Assembly: GCA_050261515.1 (NCBI GenBank)
Contig: JBLNDJ010000017.1
Span: forward strand, 1-64,000
Length of the DNA stretch: 64,000 bases
DNA from: JBLNDJ01 sp050261515
Lineage (GTDB): Bacteria; Acidobacteriota; Terriglobia; Bryobacterales; Bryobacteraceae
Reading direction: 5' to 3'
Under the pieces are notes generated by a model that was not told the origin of the DNA, did not search any database, and worked only from the letters and a program-made list of their open reading frames with translations. The first letter of the stretch is position 1; every line of letters starts with the position of its first letter. This document shows, piece after piece, positions 36,327 through 45,471 of the stretch. The translations under genes were made by a program, and so were the position numbers.

Positions 36327-38031
36327 CGATGCCGGAAATTTCTTCGTAGCGCGCGCCGGCCAGATTCGTGAGTTGGAGGAACGGCCGCACGCGGCCGCGC
36401 GCCCAGCCCACCGAAACATCGGCCAGCGCGTAGGGCGCCCGTGCGCGGCGGTTCACCGCAGCGAGCCGTGCGCGGGCGATGAAGCCGCGGCCGAACGATC
36501 CATACCAGGACGCGATTCCGCTCTGCGTGGGGTAGTTGAAGACGTATTTCGATTCGAGGCCGGCGAGCGGCGCCCGCGCTCCGGTGAGCGCCTGGTAGCT
36601 GACCGTGAAGTGGCCCGCTGCCGCCGTGAGTTCCGCTCCCTGGAACCTGAGGCTCGCGAAATTGACGGCGGCCCACGGCGCGCCCGGTGAGCGGACGTAA
36701 TCGATGCCGTTGGTCTCGCGCCTCTCGAAGACCGCGGCCGAGATACGGACGGAATCCGCGGGCGCCCAGTCCGCGCCGGCTTCATAGGTCCACGCGCTTT
36801 CGGGCTTCAAATTGGCGTTGCCGATGTTGGCAGGGTCGGTGTAGTAAAGCTCGGTGTAGCTGGGGATGCGGAAGGCGCGGCTTGCGCTCGCACGCAGCTT
36901 CCACTTCGACGACAGCCACGCCGCAGCCGATGCCGCGGGGCTGAGCTGCGCGCGGCCCCGGCGCCACATTTCCTCGCGCGCGCCGGCGGAGAAAGAGAAG
37001 CGCCGCATCGCACGAGCATCGAACGACAGGTAGCCCGCCGCGCGGCCGCGCGTGTGCTCGCCCAAATTTGTGCTCACGATCGAATCGCGGTAGGCCTCGG
37101 CGCCGTAGTGCAGCGTGGTTGCCGGCGAAAGAGGCTCCCGGCGCCGCAGGGACGCGTCATAGCTATCGTCCGCGTGATGGTTCGTGTAGTACTCGGGACG
37201 ATAGCGCTCGAGGACGAACAGGTCGCTGTGGCGGCGAAACGAAAACGCCGCGACGGTGCGCTCTCCGATGCTCTGCTCGATGGCGGCGAACCACGTCTTG
37301 GTGTTCTCCCACGAATTGAAGCTGCCGTAGAACTGGTCCGCGCCGTAGGGACGATCGCTGTAGCCGAGAATCACCGAAGTCGCGCCGAGACCGGTTGTCA
37401 GGCGCTCCGTCGATGCCAGCGAAAGATTGCGGTAGTCGCGCCCCGGCCGGAAGCCGGACGAGAAATCGCGCGCTGCGACGAGCTGCCCGGAAATGCGCCC
37501 CGCCGACGCCGATGCCGAGACGCGTTCCGTGTTGGTTCCGAAGTTCCCCGCGCCGGCGCTCACACGGATCTCCGCGGCTTCGGGCTTGCGCGTGATCACG
37601 TTGACGACGCCGCCGATCGCGTCCGAGCCATAGAGCGTCGAGCCCGATCCGCGCAGAATCTCGATGCGCTCGACGGCCTCCATCGGAACGGGAATATCCA
37701 TGTTGTGATGGCCCGTCTGCGCATCGTTGAGACGGTGCCCGTCCACCAGAACGAGCGCCTGGCCGAACGAAGCTCCGCGAATCGAGACATCGGTCTGGAT
37801 GCCGCCGGGCGCGCGGGCGCGCACGTCCACCGACGGATCGAGGCGCAGAAAGTCCACCAGCGCGCTCGAGAGCGGCGCATCGCCCGCCACAGGCAGCACG
37901 GCGACAGAGCGGTCCGCTTCTTCAAGCGGAACCGGTCCGGCGGTCCCGGTCACCACGATTTCGTCATGACGCACCGCCTGCGCGAGCGCGAGCGCAGACA
38001 GCAGGGGCACAAAAATGAACTTTGGGGACAA
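36277..38031 (-). CDS. TonB-dependent receptor, BtuB-like
   Basis: A compact 584-residue receptor: signal SPKFIFVPLLSALALAQA, TonB box region DEIVVTGTA, plug domain with DVSIRGASFGQALVLVDGHR and EILRGSGSTLYGSDAIGG, then a 22-strand barrel (ELYYTDPANIGNANLKPE; SAWTYEAGADWAP) ending in GGLELALR. Size and plug resemble BtuB-like vitamin B12 and small siderophore receptors rather than the Oar-like giants elsewhere here. The apparent start is TTG at 38031, which gives a complete signal peptide; a GTG at 38010 would leave too short a signal. Only 17 bp separate it from the divergent MFS start. Confidence 0.85.
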   Translation of the reverse strand: MSPKFIFVPLLSALALAQAVRHDEIVVTGTAGPVPLEEADRSVAVLPVAGDAPLSSALVDFLRLDPSVDVRARAPGGIQTDVSIRGASFGQALVLVDGHRLNDAQTGHHNMDIPVPMEAVERIEILRGSGSTLYGSDAIGGVVNVITRKPEAAEIRVSAGAGNFGTNTERVSASASAGRISGQLVAARDFSSGFRPGRDYRNLSLASTERLTTGLGATSVILGYSDRPYGADQFYGSFNSWENTKTWFAAIEQSIGERTVAAFSFRRHSDLFVLERYRPEYYTNHHADDSYDASLRRREPLSPATTLHYGAEAYRDSIVSTNLGEHTRGRAAGYLSFDARAMRRFSFSAGAREEMWRRGRAQLSPAASAAAWLSSKWKLRASASRAFRIPSYTELYYTDPANIGNANLKPESAWTYEAGADWAPADSVRISAAVFERRETNGIDYVRSPGAPWAAVNFASLRFQGAELTAAAGHFTVSYQALTGARAPLAGLESKYVFNYPTQSGIASWYGSFGRGFIARARLAAVNRRARAPYALADVSVGWARGRVRPFLQLTNLAGARYEEISGIVMPGRGVLGGLELALR

Positions 38032-38048
38032 TGCTCTATTGTATAGTG

Positions 38049-39335
38049 ATGACCGCAGCCGAATTCCCGTACAGCCGCCGCGAACAGCGCGGGTGGTACG
38101 TCTACGACTGGGCCAATTCCGCCTTCTACACCACGGTCGTCACGGTTTTTTTCGGGCCCTACGTGACCACGGTGCTCGCGCGCAACGCCGCGGACTCCGC
38201 CGGTTTCATCTACCCGCTGGGCATACAGGTCGCAGCGCGCGCCTACTGGGGCTACCTGGTTTCGGCGGCGGTCGTGCTTCAGGTGTTGCTGCTGCCGGCG
38301 CTCGGAGCGCTGGCCGATTCGAGCCGCCGCAAGAAACAACTGCTCGGCCTGTTTGCTTACATCGGCGCGGCAGCCACGGTGGCGATGTTCTTCCTGACCG
38401 GGTCGGCGTACTTACTCGGCGGGCTGCTGTTCCTCGTCGCGAATACCGCGTTCGGCGCGTCGGTCGTCATCTACAACTCGTTTCTGCCGGAAATTGCGCC
38501 GCCCGACGAGCGCGACGCCGTTTCCTCGAAGGGCTGGGGGATCGGATACCTCGGCGGAGGCGTGCTGCTCGCGCTCAACCTGCTGCTCTACGCGAAGCCC
38601 GGGGCGCTTGGGCTCACGGCGGACATGGCGGTGCGGATCAGCCTCGCTTCGGCCGGTGTGTGGTGGGCGCTGTTCACAATCGTGCCGCTCGCGGCGCTGC
38701 GGAATCGCGTTCCCCCGCGCCGCGAAGCCGCGTCGAGCCTGCGGCAGCTCTGGAGCACGCTGCGCGAGCTGCGGCGCTACCCCCAGACGCTGCTCTTCCT
38801 GGCCGCGTACCTGCTCTACAACGACGGCATCCAGACCGTGATCGCGCTCGCGACGCAGTTCGGCCACGACGAGCTCAAGATCGGCATGGGACCGCTGGCG
38901 CTCTCGATCCTGATGGTCCAGTTCGTCGCGTTCTTCGGCTCGATCGCGTTCAGCCGCATCGCGCGCGCCACGGGAGCGAAGCGCGCCATCCTGCTGTCGC
39001 TCGCGATCTGGACGGCGGTCGTGCTGTCCATGTACTCATGGGTGCGGACGACGGTGCACTTCTTCGCGATGGCGGCGGTCGTCGCGCTGGTGCTCGGCGG
39101 CAGCCAGGCGCTAAGCCGCTCGCTGTTCTCGCAGATGATTCCTAAGGGCCGCGAAGCCGAGTACTTCAGCATCTACGAGATCAGCGACAAGGGCACGAGC
39201 TGGCTCTGCCCGCTGCTGTTCGGCCTCGCGATCCAGTTCACCGGCAGCTACCGGATCGCGACGCTGACGCTGGCAGCGTTCTTCGTGGCCGGAATGGCTG
39301 TGCTCGCGCGCGTGAGGGCCGGCGGCGCACATTAA
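38049..39335 (+). CDS. MFS transporter, UMF1/Atg22-like family
   Basis: A 428-residue protein with 12 predicted membrane helices and the diagnostic N-terminal motif WYVYDWANSAFYTTVV of the UMF1 family, which is related to yeast vacuolar Atg22 amino-acid exporters. Later motifs GALADSSRRKKQLLG, FNSFLPEIAPPDERDAVSSKG (here YNSF) and IYEISDKGTSWLCPLLFG also fit. The substrate is unknown in bacteria. ATG 38049 was chosen over 38022 (TTG) and 38031 because it gives the usual N-terminus. Divergent from the BtuB-like receptor, so possibly linked to handling of what that receptor imports. Confidence 0.85.
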   Translation: MTAAEFPYSRREQRGWYVYDWANSAFYTTVVTVFFGPYVTTVLARNAADSAGFIYPLGIQVAARAYWGYLVSAAVVLQVLLLPALGALADSSRRKKQLLGLFAYIGAAATVAMFFLTGSAYLLGGLLFLVANTAFGASVVIYNSFLPEIAPPDERDAVSSKGWGIGYLGGGVLLALNLLLYAKPGALGLTADMAVRISLASAGVWWALFTIVPLAALRNRVPPRREAASSLRQLWSTLRELRRYPQTLLFLAAYLLYNDGIQTVIALATQFGHDELKIGMGPLALSILMVQFVAFFGSIAFSRIARATGAKRAILLSLAIWTAVVLSMYSWVRTTVHFFAMAAVVALVLGGSQALSRSLFSQMIPKGREAEYFSIYEISDKGTSWLCPLLFGLAIQFTGSYRIATLTLAAFFVAGMAVLARVRAGGAH

Positions 39336-39383
39336 ATACATCGCGACCGCGCGCGCGGTGTCTGATGTTCAAAGAGCACAGCC

Positions 39384-41356
39384 GCACAGAAAGCGTCCGC
39401 GGATGCACGCGCGCGCGAAACCGAACGGCAGATGACGGACGAGGAACGCTTCTCGCTCATCACAAGCGTGATGGGCGCCAACTCGCCCGGGCCCCGTCCG
39501 CGACCGGCGCATTCCGGAGGGTGTCCCGATGAGCGCGGGCTACACGCCGGGCGTGCCGCGTCTCAAAGTCCCGGCGCTGCTGATGACGGATGCCGGGCTC
39601 GGCGTCACCAATCCCCGATACCGCCCGGGCGACACCGCGACGTGCTTCCGGCGGCGCTCGCGCTCGGAGCGAGCTTCAACCCGGCGCTGGCGCGCGAGGC
39701 GGGTGCGATGCTCGGCCGCGAGGCGCGCGCCCGCGGCTTCAACGTGGTGCTCGGCGGCGGCGTGAATCTCGGGCGCGACCCGCGCAACGGCCGCAACTTC
39801 GAGTACTTCTCGGAAGATCCGCTGCTCAGCGCGATGATGGGTGCCGCGGCCATCCAGGGCACGCAGAGCGAAGGCGTCATCTCGACCATCGAGCATTTCA
39901 CCCTGAACGTAAACGAGACCAACCGGCTCTGGCTTGACGCAATCATCGACCCGGCGGCGCATCGCGAGAGCGACCTGCTGGCATTCGAGATGGCGATCGA
40001 GCGCTCCGAACCCGGCGCGGTGATGGGCTCGTACAACAAGATCAACGGCGTCGCCGCATGCGGAAACGGCGAGTTGCTGAATGGCGTGCTGAAGGGCGCG
40101 TGGAGCTACCCGGGCTGGGTGATGTCGGACTGGGGCGCGACGGCGAGTTGGGACTTCGCGCTCAACGGGCTCGACCAGGAATGCGGTGGGCGCGGCACAA
40201 CCACATCGCGCTCGAAACCGCCCGGCAGGGGATCGTGCTGCTCAAGAACGACGGCGCGCTGCCGCTCGACGCCGAGGCGAAGACGCGCATCGCGGTGATC
40301 GGCGGCCACGCGCAGGAGGGCGTGCCCAAACGGCCACCGGATCGAGCGCGGTGGTTCCGCCGGGCGGCTACGCGGGCGTGGTCGCGATCGGCGGTCCGGG
40401 CACCATGGGCGGCGCGCGCAACCTATATCTGCTCCCGTCCGCGCCGGCCGCCGAACTGAAGAAGCTGATGCCCAATGCGCAGATCGATTTCGACCCGGGG
40501 ATCAGCCCCGCCGGGGCGGCGCTGCTGGCGCGGCGGTCCGATGTCGCGATCGTCTTCGCGATCCGCGTCGAAGGCGAGGGCTTCGACCTCGCGGATCTCG
40601 ACTTGCCGTGGGGGCAGGACGCCGTGATCGGCGCGGTCGCCTCCGTGAACCCGAACACCATCGTGGTGCTCGAAACCGGCAACGCATCGTCGATGCCGTG
40701 GGCGGAGAACGTGCGGGCCATCGTGCAGGCCTGGTATCCGGGCCAGGCGGGTGGCCAGGCTATCGAGGAGATTCTCACCGGCGAGGTGAACCCGTCGGGC
40801 CGGCTGCCGCTCACGTTTCCGATGTCGCTCGCGGACACGCCGCGGCCCGAGCTTCCGGGCCTCGGCACGCCGTGGGGCACGCCGACCACGATCCGCTACG
40901 ACGAGGGCGCCGAGGTCGGCTACCGCTGGCTCGCGCGGAAGGGAACGCACCCGCGCTACGCCTTCGGCCACGGCCTCAGCTACACGCAATTCGCGCTGCG
41001 CGATTTGAAAGCGGCGGGCGGCGAGACGATCTCGGCTTCCTTCACGGTCGAGAACACCGGAGATCGCGAAGGCGCGGACGTTCCGCAGCTTTATCTTGTC
41101 GAGGCCCGCGGGCGACCGGCGCATGCGTCTGCTCGGCTTCGAGCGCGTGGTGCTGAGGCCGGGTGAGTCGCGCGAAGTGAAAATCACGGCCGACCCGCGC
41201 CTGCTCGCGCGCTTCGATGCGAACGCGGGCAAGTGGCGCAACGCCGCGGGGACGTACACGGTGGCGCTTGGCGAGAGCGCGGCCCGGTTGGAACTGCGCG
41301 CGGAGACCGTGTTGTGGGGCAGGCCCCCGGCGGGCCGCTCACGCGAGACGGGCTGA
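39384..41356 (+). pseudogene. Decayed GH3 beta-glucosidase
   Basis: Glycoside hydrolase family 3 motifs appear in order but in changing frames: TDEERFSLITSVMG, then YTPGVPRLKVPALLMTDAGLG, ALALGASFNPALAREAG, GGGVNLGRDPRNGRNFEYFSED, GSYNKINGVAACGN, WVMSDWGAT (nucleophile Asp), HIALETARQGIVLLKNDGALP, IVVLETGNASSMPWA and the fibronectin III-like end FERVVLRPGESREV. Frame changes occur near 39495, 39640, 40190, 40330 and 41105. About 60 residues usually found between the nucleophile and the second domain are missing near 40185. Several independent lesions with intact neighbours argue for real decay rather than one sequencing error. The last bases run into a palindromic element. Confidence 0.85.
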
Positions 41357-41389
41357 GAGCCCGCCGCAGGTTTGGCAACCTGCCCCACA
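41313..41389. repeat. Long palindromic element, copy 1
   Basis: TGTGGGGCAGG (41313-41323) and CCTGCCCCACA (41379-41389) are an 11-bp perfect inverted repeat. Inside it, GCAGGTT and AACCTGC (41366-41383) form a second hairpin with a TGGC loop that shares bases with the right arm, so two folds compete. The same outer arms flank copy 2 at 49961-50026. It overlaps the pseudogene end and lies 16 nt before the TTG start of the TPR membrane protein. Confidence 0.65.
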
Positions 41390-41405
41390 CTGCTATCCTC
41401 GTCTC

Positions 41406-42509
41406 TTGGTTCGCAATCTCAGACTCCTGTTCTCCATTTACTGGCGGCCCGCCGGTGCCATCGGCGGGATTCTCGACCAGGGCAGTCTCCTTTTCGCAAG
41501 CCTCGCCGTGCTCGCCCTGTCTTTCCTGATCGGAGGCCGCGCCTTCAGCTTCTACACGCCGCTGATCGTGCTGGCCGCGATCTACGTGCCGGGCGTTCTC
41601 GCCGTGGGCAAGCTGCTCGGCATCGGGACAGCGTTCGATCGCGACTACGCTCCGCTGCTCGTCTCGACCGCCATGGTGTGGACCGCGGCGAACATCCCGC
41701 TCCTCATCACGGCCCGGCTGTTCCCATACACGCTCGCGTACTTCATGGTCCTGATGTTCTTCGTCGTGCGCACGGTGTTCGGGACCGGCAACGGCGCCGC
41801 GGCCGGGGTCGTGTGCCTGTCGTGGATACCGCTCGCCGCGGCGGCCTTCCTGTGGCGCCCGCTGCAATTCCTGCTCGGATGGGTCGCCTCGCCCTTCTTC
41901 CTGTTCTTCGCCTACTACTTCCTCGCGGGTGAAATTTCCGGCCTCGGCGCGGGGCTGCGGCGGCGGCAGAATTTCCGCCGGATGCTCGAGGCCGCGGCCG
42001 TCAATCCGAACGACGGCGATGCGCAGTATCAACTCGGGCTCATCTACCAGGAGCGCCGGCAATACACCGAAGCCATTGAGCGCTTCCGGAACGCCGTCGC
42101 GATCGACCCCACCGAAACCGACGCGCATTTCCAGTTGGGCCGAATCGCGCGCCGGCAGGGGCGGCTCAAGGACGCGCTCGGCCACCTCCAGACGGTGGTG
42201 AACCAGGACGAGCGCCACAGCCAAAGCGAGGTTCTTCGCGAACTCGGCGGCCTCTACGTCGCCGTGCGCCAGTTCGAGGACGCGCGCAACGAGCTGGCCG
42301 AATACACCGAACGGCGGCCGTACGACCCCGAAGGCTTATACCTTTACGGGCAGGCGCTCGAGGGACTGGCGGAACCCGCCGAGGCCCGCCGGATGTACGA
42401 GCGCGCGATCGAAGCCGCCCGCACCGCGCCGCGCTACCGCAAGCGCATCACCGCGCCCTGGAGCCGTCTGGCCGAGAAGCGGCTCCGCAAAATGGCCGCA
42501 ACCCCATAA
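41406..42509 (+). CDS. Membrane protein with Yip1-like N-terminal region and TPR repeats
   Basis: The 367-residue protein has five or so hydrophobic segments in its first 175 residues (LLFASLAVLALSFLIGG, PLLVSTAMVWTAANIP, LAYFMVLMFFVVRTVFG, FLLGWVASPFFLFFAYYFLAG), resembling Yip1 domains, then soluble TPR units from about 190 (AQYQLGLIYQERRQYTEAIE, AHFQLGRIARRQGRLKDALG, YLYGQALEGLAEPAEARRMY). No enzyme motif. It likely scaffolds a membrane complex. The frame has no ATG near the start; TTG 41406 gives LVRNLRLLFSIYW as N-terminus, and a TATCCT box lies 6 nt before it. Longer frames run back through the palindromic element and pseudogene. Confidence 0.7.
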   Translation: MVRNLRLLFSIYWRPAGAIGGILDQGSLLFASLAVLALSFLIGGRAFSFYTPLIVLAAIYVPGVLAVGKLLGIGTAFDRDYAPLLVSTAMVWTAANIPLLITARLFPYTLAYFMVLMFFVVRTVFGTGNGAAAGVVCLSWIPLAAAAFLWRPLQFLLGWVASPFFLFFAYYFLAGEISGLGAGLRRRQNFRRMLEAAAVNPNDGDAQYQLGLIYQERRQYTEAIERFRNAVAIDPTETDAHFQLGRIARRQGRLKDALGHLQTVVNQDERHSQSEVLRELGGLYVAVRQFEDARNELAEYTERRPYDPEGLYLYGQALEGLAEPAEARRMYERAIEAARTAPRYRKRITAPWSRLAEKRLRKMAATP

Positions 42510-42687
42510 CGCTCCAGGCGCGGGGGCGCCCCCGGCCCGAAGCTCGACGCTCCCGGCCGGCACGGGCCGGTGCGGCGTTCCCGCCCGGCTCGTGTAATTT
42601 TTTCCGGCAGCACCTGGCCTAAACAACACAAACCGGGCCACATCGTGGAGTGGCAGCGCGCGTGCCCCAACACAGGGAGGGTAGCCT

Positions 42688-43530
42688 ATGAACCGCTTGT
42701 CTATCATTCCATGTGCCCTTCTCGTTTCCCTCGCGCCGGCGCAGGAGCCGATCTACCGTGTCACGGTCGAGCGGCGCACGGTCGTCGCCGTCAACTACGG
42801 CCACCGCGGAGAGCCGACGCGGATCGATTTCCGCGGCACCGTTCTGCTGCCGGAAGCGAAAGGCGAAGCCAGGATCGAAAGCAGATCCGGGTCCGTTGAG
42901 GTGGACGCGAAGTTCGAACGTTTGACGCCGCCGACGCGGTTCGGCCGCGAGTATCTCACCTACGTGTTGTGGGCGATCACGCCCGACGGGCGCCCGATCA
43001 ATCTCGGCGAGGTCGTGGCCGACGGATCCAACAAGGCGAAGCTCAAAGTGACGACACAGCTTCAGGCGTTCGGCCTGATTGTGACCGCCGAGCCGTACTT
43101 CGCCGTCACGCAGCCGGGCAACATCGTCGTGCTCGAGAATGTTCTGCGGCCGGACACCGTGGGCAAGGTGGAACAAGTCGCGGCGCGCTACGAACTGTTG
43201 CCGCGGCGCCCTTACCCCGCGGGCCCGAGGACGGTCGAAATCCGGGACGCTGCTCCCGAGGATTCGGGATCGAAGAAGCTCACCCAGGACGAGTATGAAG
43301 CCGTGCTGGCCCTCTACCAGGCCCAAAACGCGCTACAGATCGCGCGCGCCGAGGGTGCGGACCGCTACGCCGCCAGCACCCTCCAGAAGGCCGGCCAGCT
43401 TTACGCGGACGCCCAGAAGCTCCAGGGCGACAAGGGCGAGAGCCGGCGCGTCGTCATGATGGCCCGGGAAGCCGCGCAAGCCGCCGGAGACGCGCGCGCA
43501 ATCGCCCTCGCGCATAAAGAGTCGAAGTAA
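42688..43530 (+). CDS. Secreted protein, possible DUF4398-like C-terminal helix region
   Basis: Two hundred eighty residues with signal peptide NRLSIIPCALLVSLAPAQ. The first half is beta-rich (VTVERRTVVAVNYGHRG, RIDFRGTVLLPEA, LTYVLWAITPDGRPINLG, FGLIVTAEPYFAV). The second half is a helical hairpin rich in Ala (YQAQNALQIARAEGADRY, STLQKAGQLYADAQKL), as in DUF4398 proteins such as OmpA-associated periplasmic factors. Function unknown; periplasmic location inferred. AGGGAGGGT precedes the ATG. The 178-bp gap upstream contains GC palindromes (CGGGGGCGCCCCCG at 42521-42534; CCGGCC/GGCCGG at 42553-42570) and a T-run at 42598-42603. Confidence 0.7.
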   Translation: MNRLSIIPCALLVSLAPAQEPIYRVTVERRTVVAVNYGHRGEPTRIDFRGTVLLPEAKGEARIESRSGSVEVDAKFERLTPPTRFGREYLTYVLWAITPDGRPINLGEVVADGSNKAKLKVTTQLQAFGLIVTAEPYFAVTQPGNIVVLENVLRPDTVGKVEQVAARYELLPRRPYPAGPRTVEIRDAAPEDSGSKKLTQDEYEAVLALYQAQNALQIARAEGADRYAASTLQKAGQLYADAQKLQGDKGESRRVVMMAREAAQAAGDARAIALAHKESK

Positions 43531-43539
43531 CGCGCCGGG

Positions 43540-43911
43540 CTAGGCGGCCTTGTAGGCGAGCGACTGCTGGGCCGCCTGCTCGCGGTCGGCGCGTTCCTGG
43601 CAATCGATGCACAGCGCCGTCCACGGCACGGCTGCGAGGCGCTTGGGGTTGATCTCTTCCTCGCACTCCAAGCACACGCCGTAGCTGCCGTCTTCGATGC
43701 GTTCGAGCGCAGCTTCCACGTTGCGCAGCAGATGCGCCCTCGAATCCAGGTTGCGGATTACGAGTTCGCGCTCCAGGGCCCGCTGAATCTCATCGGCCTG
43801 ATCCGCGCTCCGCTCCACCGCGATTTCTTCGCGGCTCAACAGGCCGGCCGACAACTCCGCCCGCTTCGCCGCCAGCATTTTCTTGTAAGCCGCCATGTCC
43901 CGCTGCGTCAT
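43540..43911 (-). CDS. TraR/DksA family zinc-finger transcription factor
   Basis: A 123-residue protein: a coiled-coil N-terminus (YKKMLAAKRAELSAG; ADQADEIQRALERELV) followed by the four-cysteine zinc finger CLEC at about 80-83 and CIDC at about 101-104, with YGVCLECEEEINPKRL as in DksA-like proteins. Such proteins enter the RNA polymerase secondary channel and alter initiation, often with ppGpp. The acidic DxxDxA tip motif of E. coli DksA is not clear (SADQADE may stand in). It is the second gene after the ZAS-type protein on the same strand with a 27-bp gap, and its stop lies 9 bp from the convergent gene. Confidence 0.87.
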   Translation of the reverse strand: MTQRDMAAYKKMLAAKRAELSAGLLSREEIAVERSADQADEIQRALERELVIRNLDSRAHLLRNVEAALERIEDGSYGVCLECEEEINPKRLAAVPWTALCIDCQERADREQAAQQSLAYKAA

Positions 43912-43938
43912 GACTGTTTCCTCACTCGGAATGGATGG

Positions 43939-44169
43939 TCAAGTATGCTCCACCGGTTCGCAAAAATCTTTCGCCCTGGTTTTGGTACTCGAGGTACCGC
44001 ACCGCTTACCGTGCCGGGCAAGTGTATCGAACGTCTCGAGACGGCTGCGGCAGTCCAGGCAGATAAGCAGGTGCTCTTCGACATAAGCCATGTCCGCGCC
44101 GCGAAGCAGCTCGAGCGAATACCGCTCGAGCAGGTCGTCCTCGATGTGATCCGCGTATGAATTCCGCAC
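43939..44169 (-). CDS. Small ZAS-type (anti-sigma) zinc-finger protein
   Basis: Seventy-six residues from a GTG at 44169. The core is a helix DHIEDDLLERYSLELLRG followed by VEEHLLICLDCRSRLE, which holds the HxxxCxxC zinc-binding motif of anti-sigma factors (zf-HC2 type). No membrane helix follows, so if it acts on a sigma factor it would be a soluble anti-sigma; no sigma gene is next to it. Its C-terminus (CGTSSTKTRAKDFCEP) has two extra cysteines. It precedes the DksA-like gene, suggesting a small transcription-control unit. Confidence 0.65.
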   Translation of the reverse strand: MRNSYADHIEDDLLERYSLELLRGADMAYVEEHLLICLDCRSRLETFDTLARHGKRCGTSSTKTRAKDFCEPVEHT

Positions 44170-44355
44170 GTTGTCCTATCGGCAGGAAGGCTGTGGGGCA
44201 TTAGCGCCAGCGGCGGCGTGAGTCCTCCCGCGCCACCCCCCTCTTCGGATTGCTACAATGTCATTTCCCTCCCGCGGCCGGCGCCGCGCTGGAAAAGCGG
44301 CGCAATTGCTTCGGCTTACGGCAGAACCGCCGGCGGGGGGCGGAGGCTCGGCAGG

Positions 44356-44769
44356 ATGGTCGGACTTCTTATGCGTCTCTTTAGCTTCGCGTTTCATCTT
44401 CTACTTGGCGCCGTTATGTTGGCGGTCGGATTCATCGCATGGGTCAGCAACCAGCACACGCTTCAAATCGCGCTGCTGCCCTTGAACGGGCCGGCGCTCA
44501 CCTATTTATTGATGGGCCTGGGACTTACGGGCATCGTGATCACGCTGCTCGCCGCCAGGAAGATCGTTCCGGTGCTGTTCGTCCTATGGAGCCTTGCGGT
44601 GCTGGTAATGCTCGCCCGCGGCTATTTTTTCAGCTCGTACAATTTTGGCCAGTCGGGAGTGAGCACGGCGTTGTATTTCACCGCCGCGGCGCTCATAGCG
44701 TTCATTGGCAGCGCGTTACAGGCACGCGCCAAGCGCGGCGCGGCGCGGCGGAAGCCAGTGCTCGCTTGA
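44356..44769 (+). CDS. LapA-like (DUF1049-type) small integral membrane protein
   Basis: From ATG 44356 (CGGAGG about 9 nt upstream) the protein has 137 residues with four hydrophobic helices: FAFHLLLGAVMLAVGFIAWV, YLLMGLGLTGIVITLLAA, VLFVLWSLAVLVMLARG and TALYFTAAALIAFIGSALQ. The first pair with the intervening SNQHTLQIALLPL resembles LapA domain proteins, which help LPS assembly, but the match is loose and the second pair is extra. An open frame reaches back to 44218 without a plausible N-terminus. A TACAAT box at 44252-44257 might be a -10 element. Confidence 0.55.
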   Translation: MVGLLMRLFSFAFHLLLGAVMLAVGFIAWVSNQHTLQIALLPLNGPALTYLLMGLGLTGIVITLLAARKIVPVLFVLWSLAVLVMLARGYFFSSYNFGQSGVSTALYFTAAALIAFIGSALQARAKRGAARRKPVLA

Positions 44770-44799
44770 CGATCTCGAATCTCGAACAGGGAGACAGGC

Positions 44800-45462
44800 G
44801 TGAGACTTCGGTGCGGGCGCCTCAGGGGGCTTCTGGGCTGCCTTCTGGCCGGCGCTACGGTGTTGCAGGCCCAGTGGCATCCCTCTTTCACTGAGTATTA
44901 TCCTCATCACAACTTCACCTTCGGCGCGGGCGCGGCCATGCCCAAGGGCGACCTGGGTGGGTTTTTCGAGAACAAGCCCGGCATCGACATCGCCTACGGC
45001 TACCGTTTCAACCGTTATTTCCAGGCCGATCTCGGCCTCGACATGGTGTTCGGCGCGGCTCACGTCGACGACTTCCTCGACACCGCGCTCGGCCCGGTGC
45101 GCATTCGCGACCGCCAGTATTTCGTGCCCTTGGGAGGGCGCGCCATTCTGCCGCTCGCCGGAGGCCGTGTGCTCATCGCCGGCGGAGGCGGCGGCGCCTA
45201 TATGCGCTACTCCGAACTGCTGCGCCAGCCGAGCTACTACTACCGGATCGATTGTCCGGTCTGCGTCACGCGGGACGGCTGGGGCTACTACGCGCTGGTC
45301 GAAACCAGCTTCTTCCTCGACCAGAACCAGCATTTCCGCATCGGCGCGCAGTACAGAAACTACCGCGGACACACCGAGGGTCCGTCGCTCGCCGGCATTC
45401 CGGCCGTCGAGACGAAGGACCGCTGGCAGAATATCCTGGGGATCGTCGGGTTCAGCTTCTGA
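44800..45462 (+). CDS. Outer-membrane beta-barrel protein
   Basis: Two hundred twenty residues: signal RLRCGRLRGLLGCLLAGATV, then alternating beta strands with aromatic girdles (HHNFTFGAGAAMPKGDLGGF, GIDIAYGYRFNRYFQADLGL, YYALVETSFFLDQNQHFRIG, YRNYRGHTEGPSL) and a terminal Phe (ILGIVGFSF) for BAM recognition. It resembles OmpX/OmpW-sized eight-stranded barrels. The segment RIDCPVCVTRDGWG has two cysteines in a loop that might form a disulphide. GTG start at 44800 with CAGGGAGA upstream. It follows the LapA-like gene by 30 bp. Confidence 0.75.
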   Translation: MRLRCGRLRGLLGCLLAGATVLQAQWHPSFTEYYPHHNFTFGAGAAMPKGDLGGFFENKPGIDIAYGYRFNRYFQADLGLDMVFGAAHVDDFLDTALGPVRIRDRQYFVPLGGRAILPLAGGRVLIAGGGGGAYMRYSELLRQPSYYYRIDCPVCVTRDGWGYYALVETSFFLDQNQHFRIGAQYRNYRGHTEGPSLAGIPAVETKDRWQNILGIVGFSF

Positions 45463-45471
45463 AGGCCCGCG

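Noticed and set aside
44218..44355. Longer N-terminus for the LapA-like protein
   Set aside because: The added residues are Pro/Arg-rich and precede a good ribosome site at 44341.
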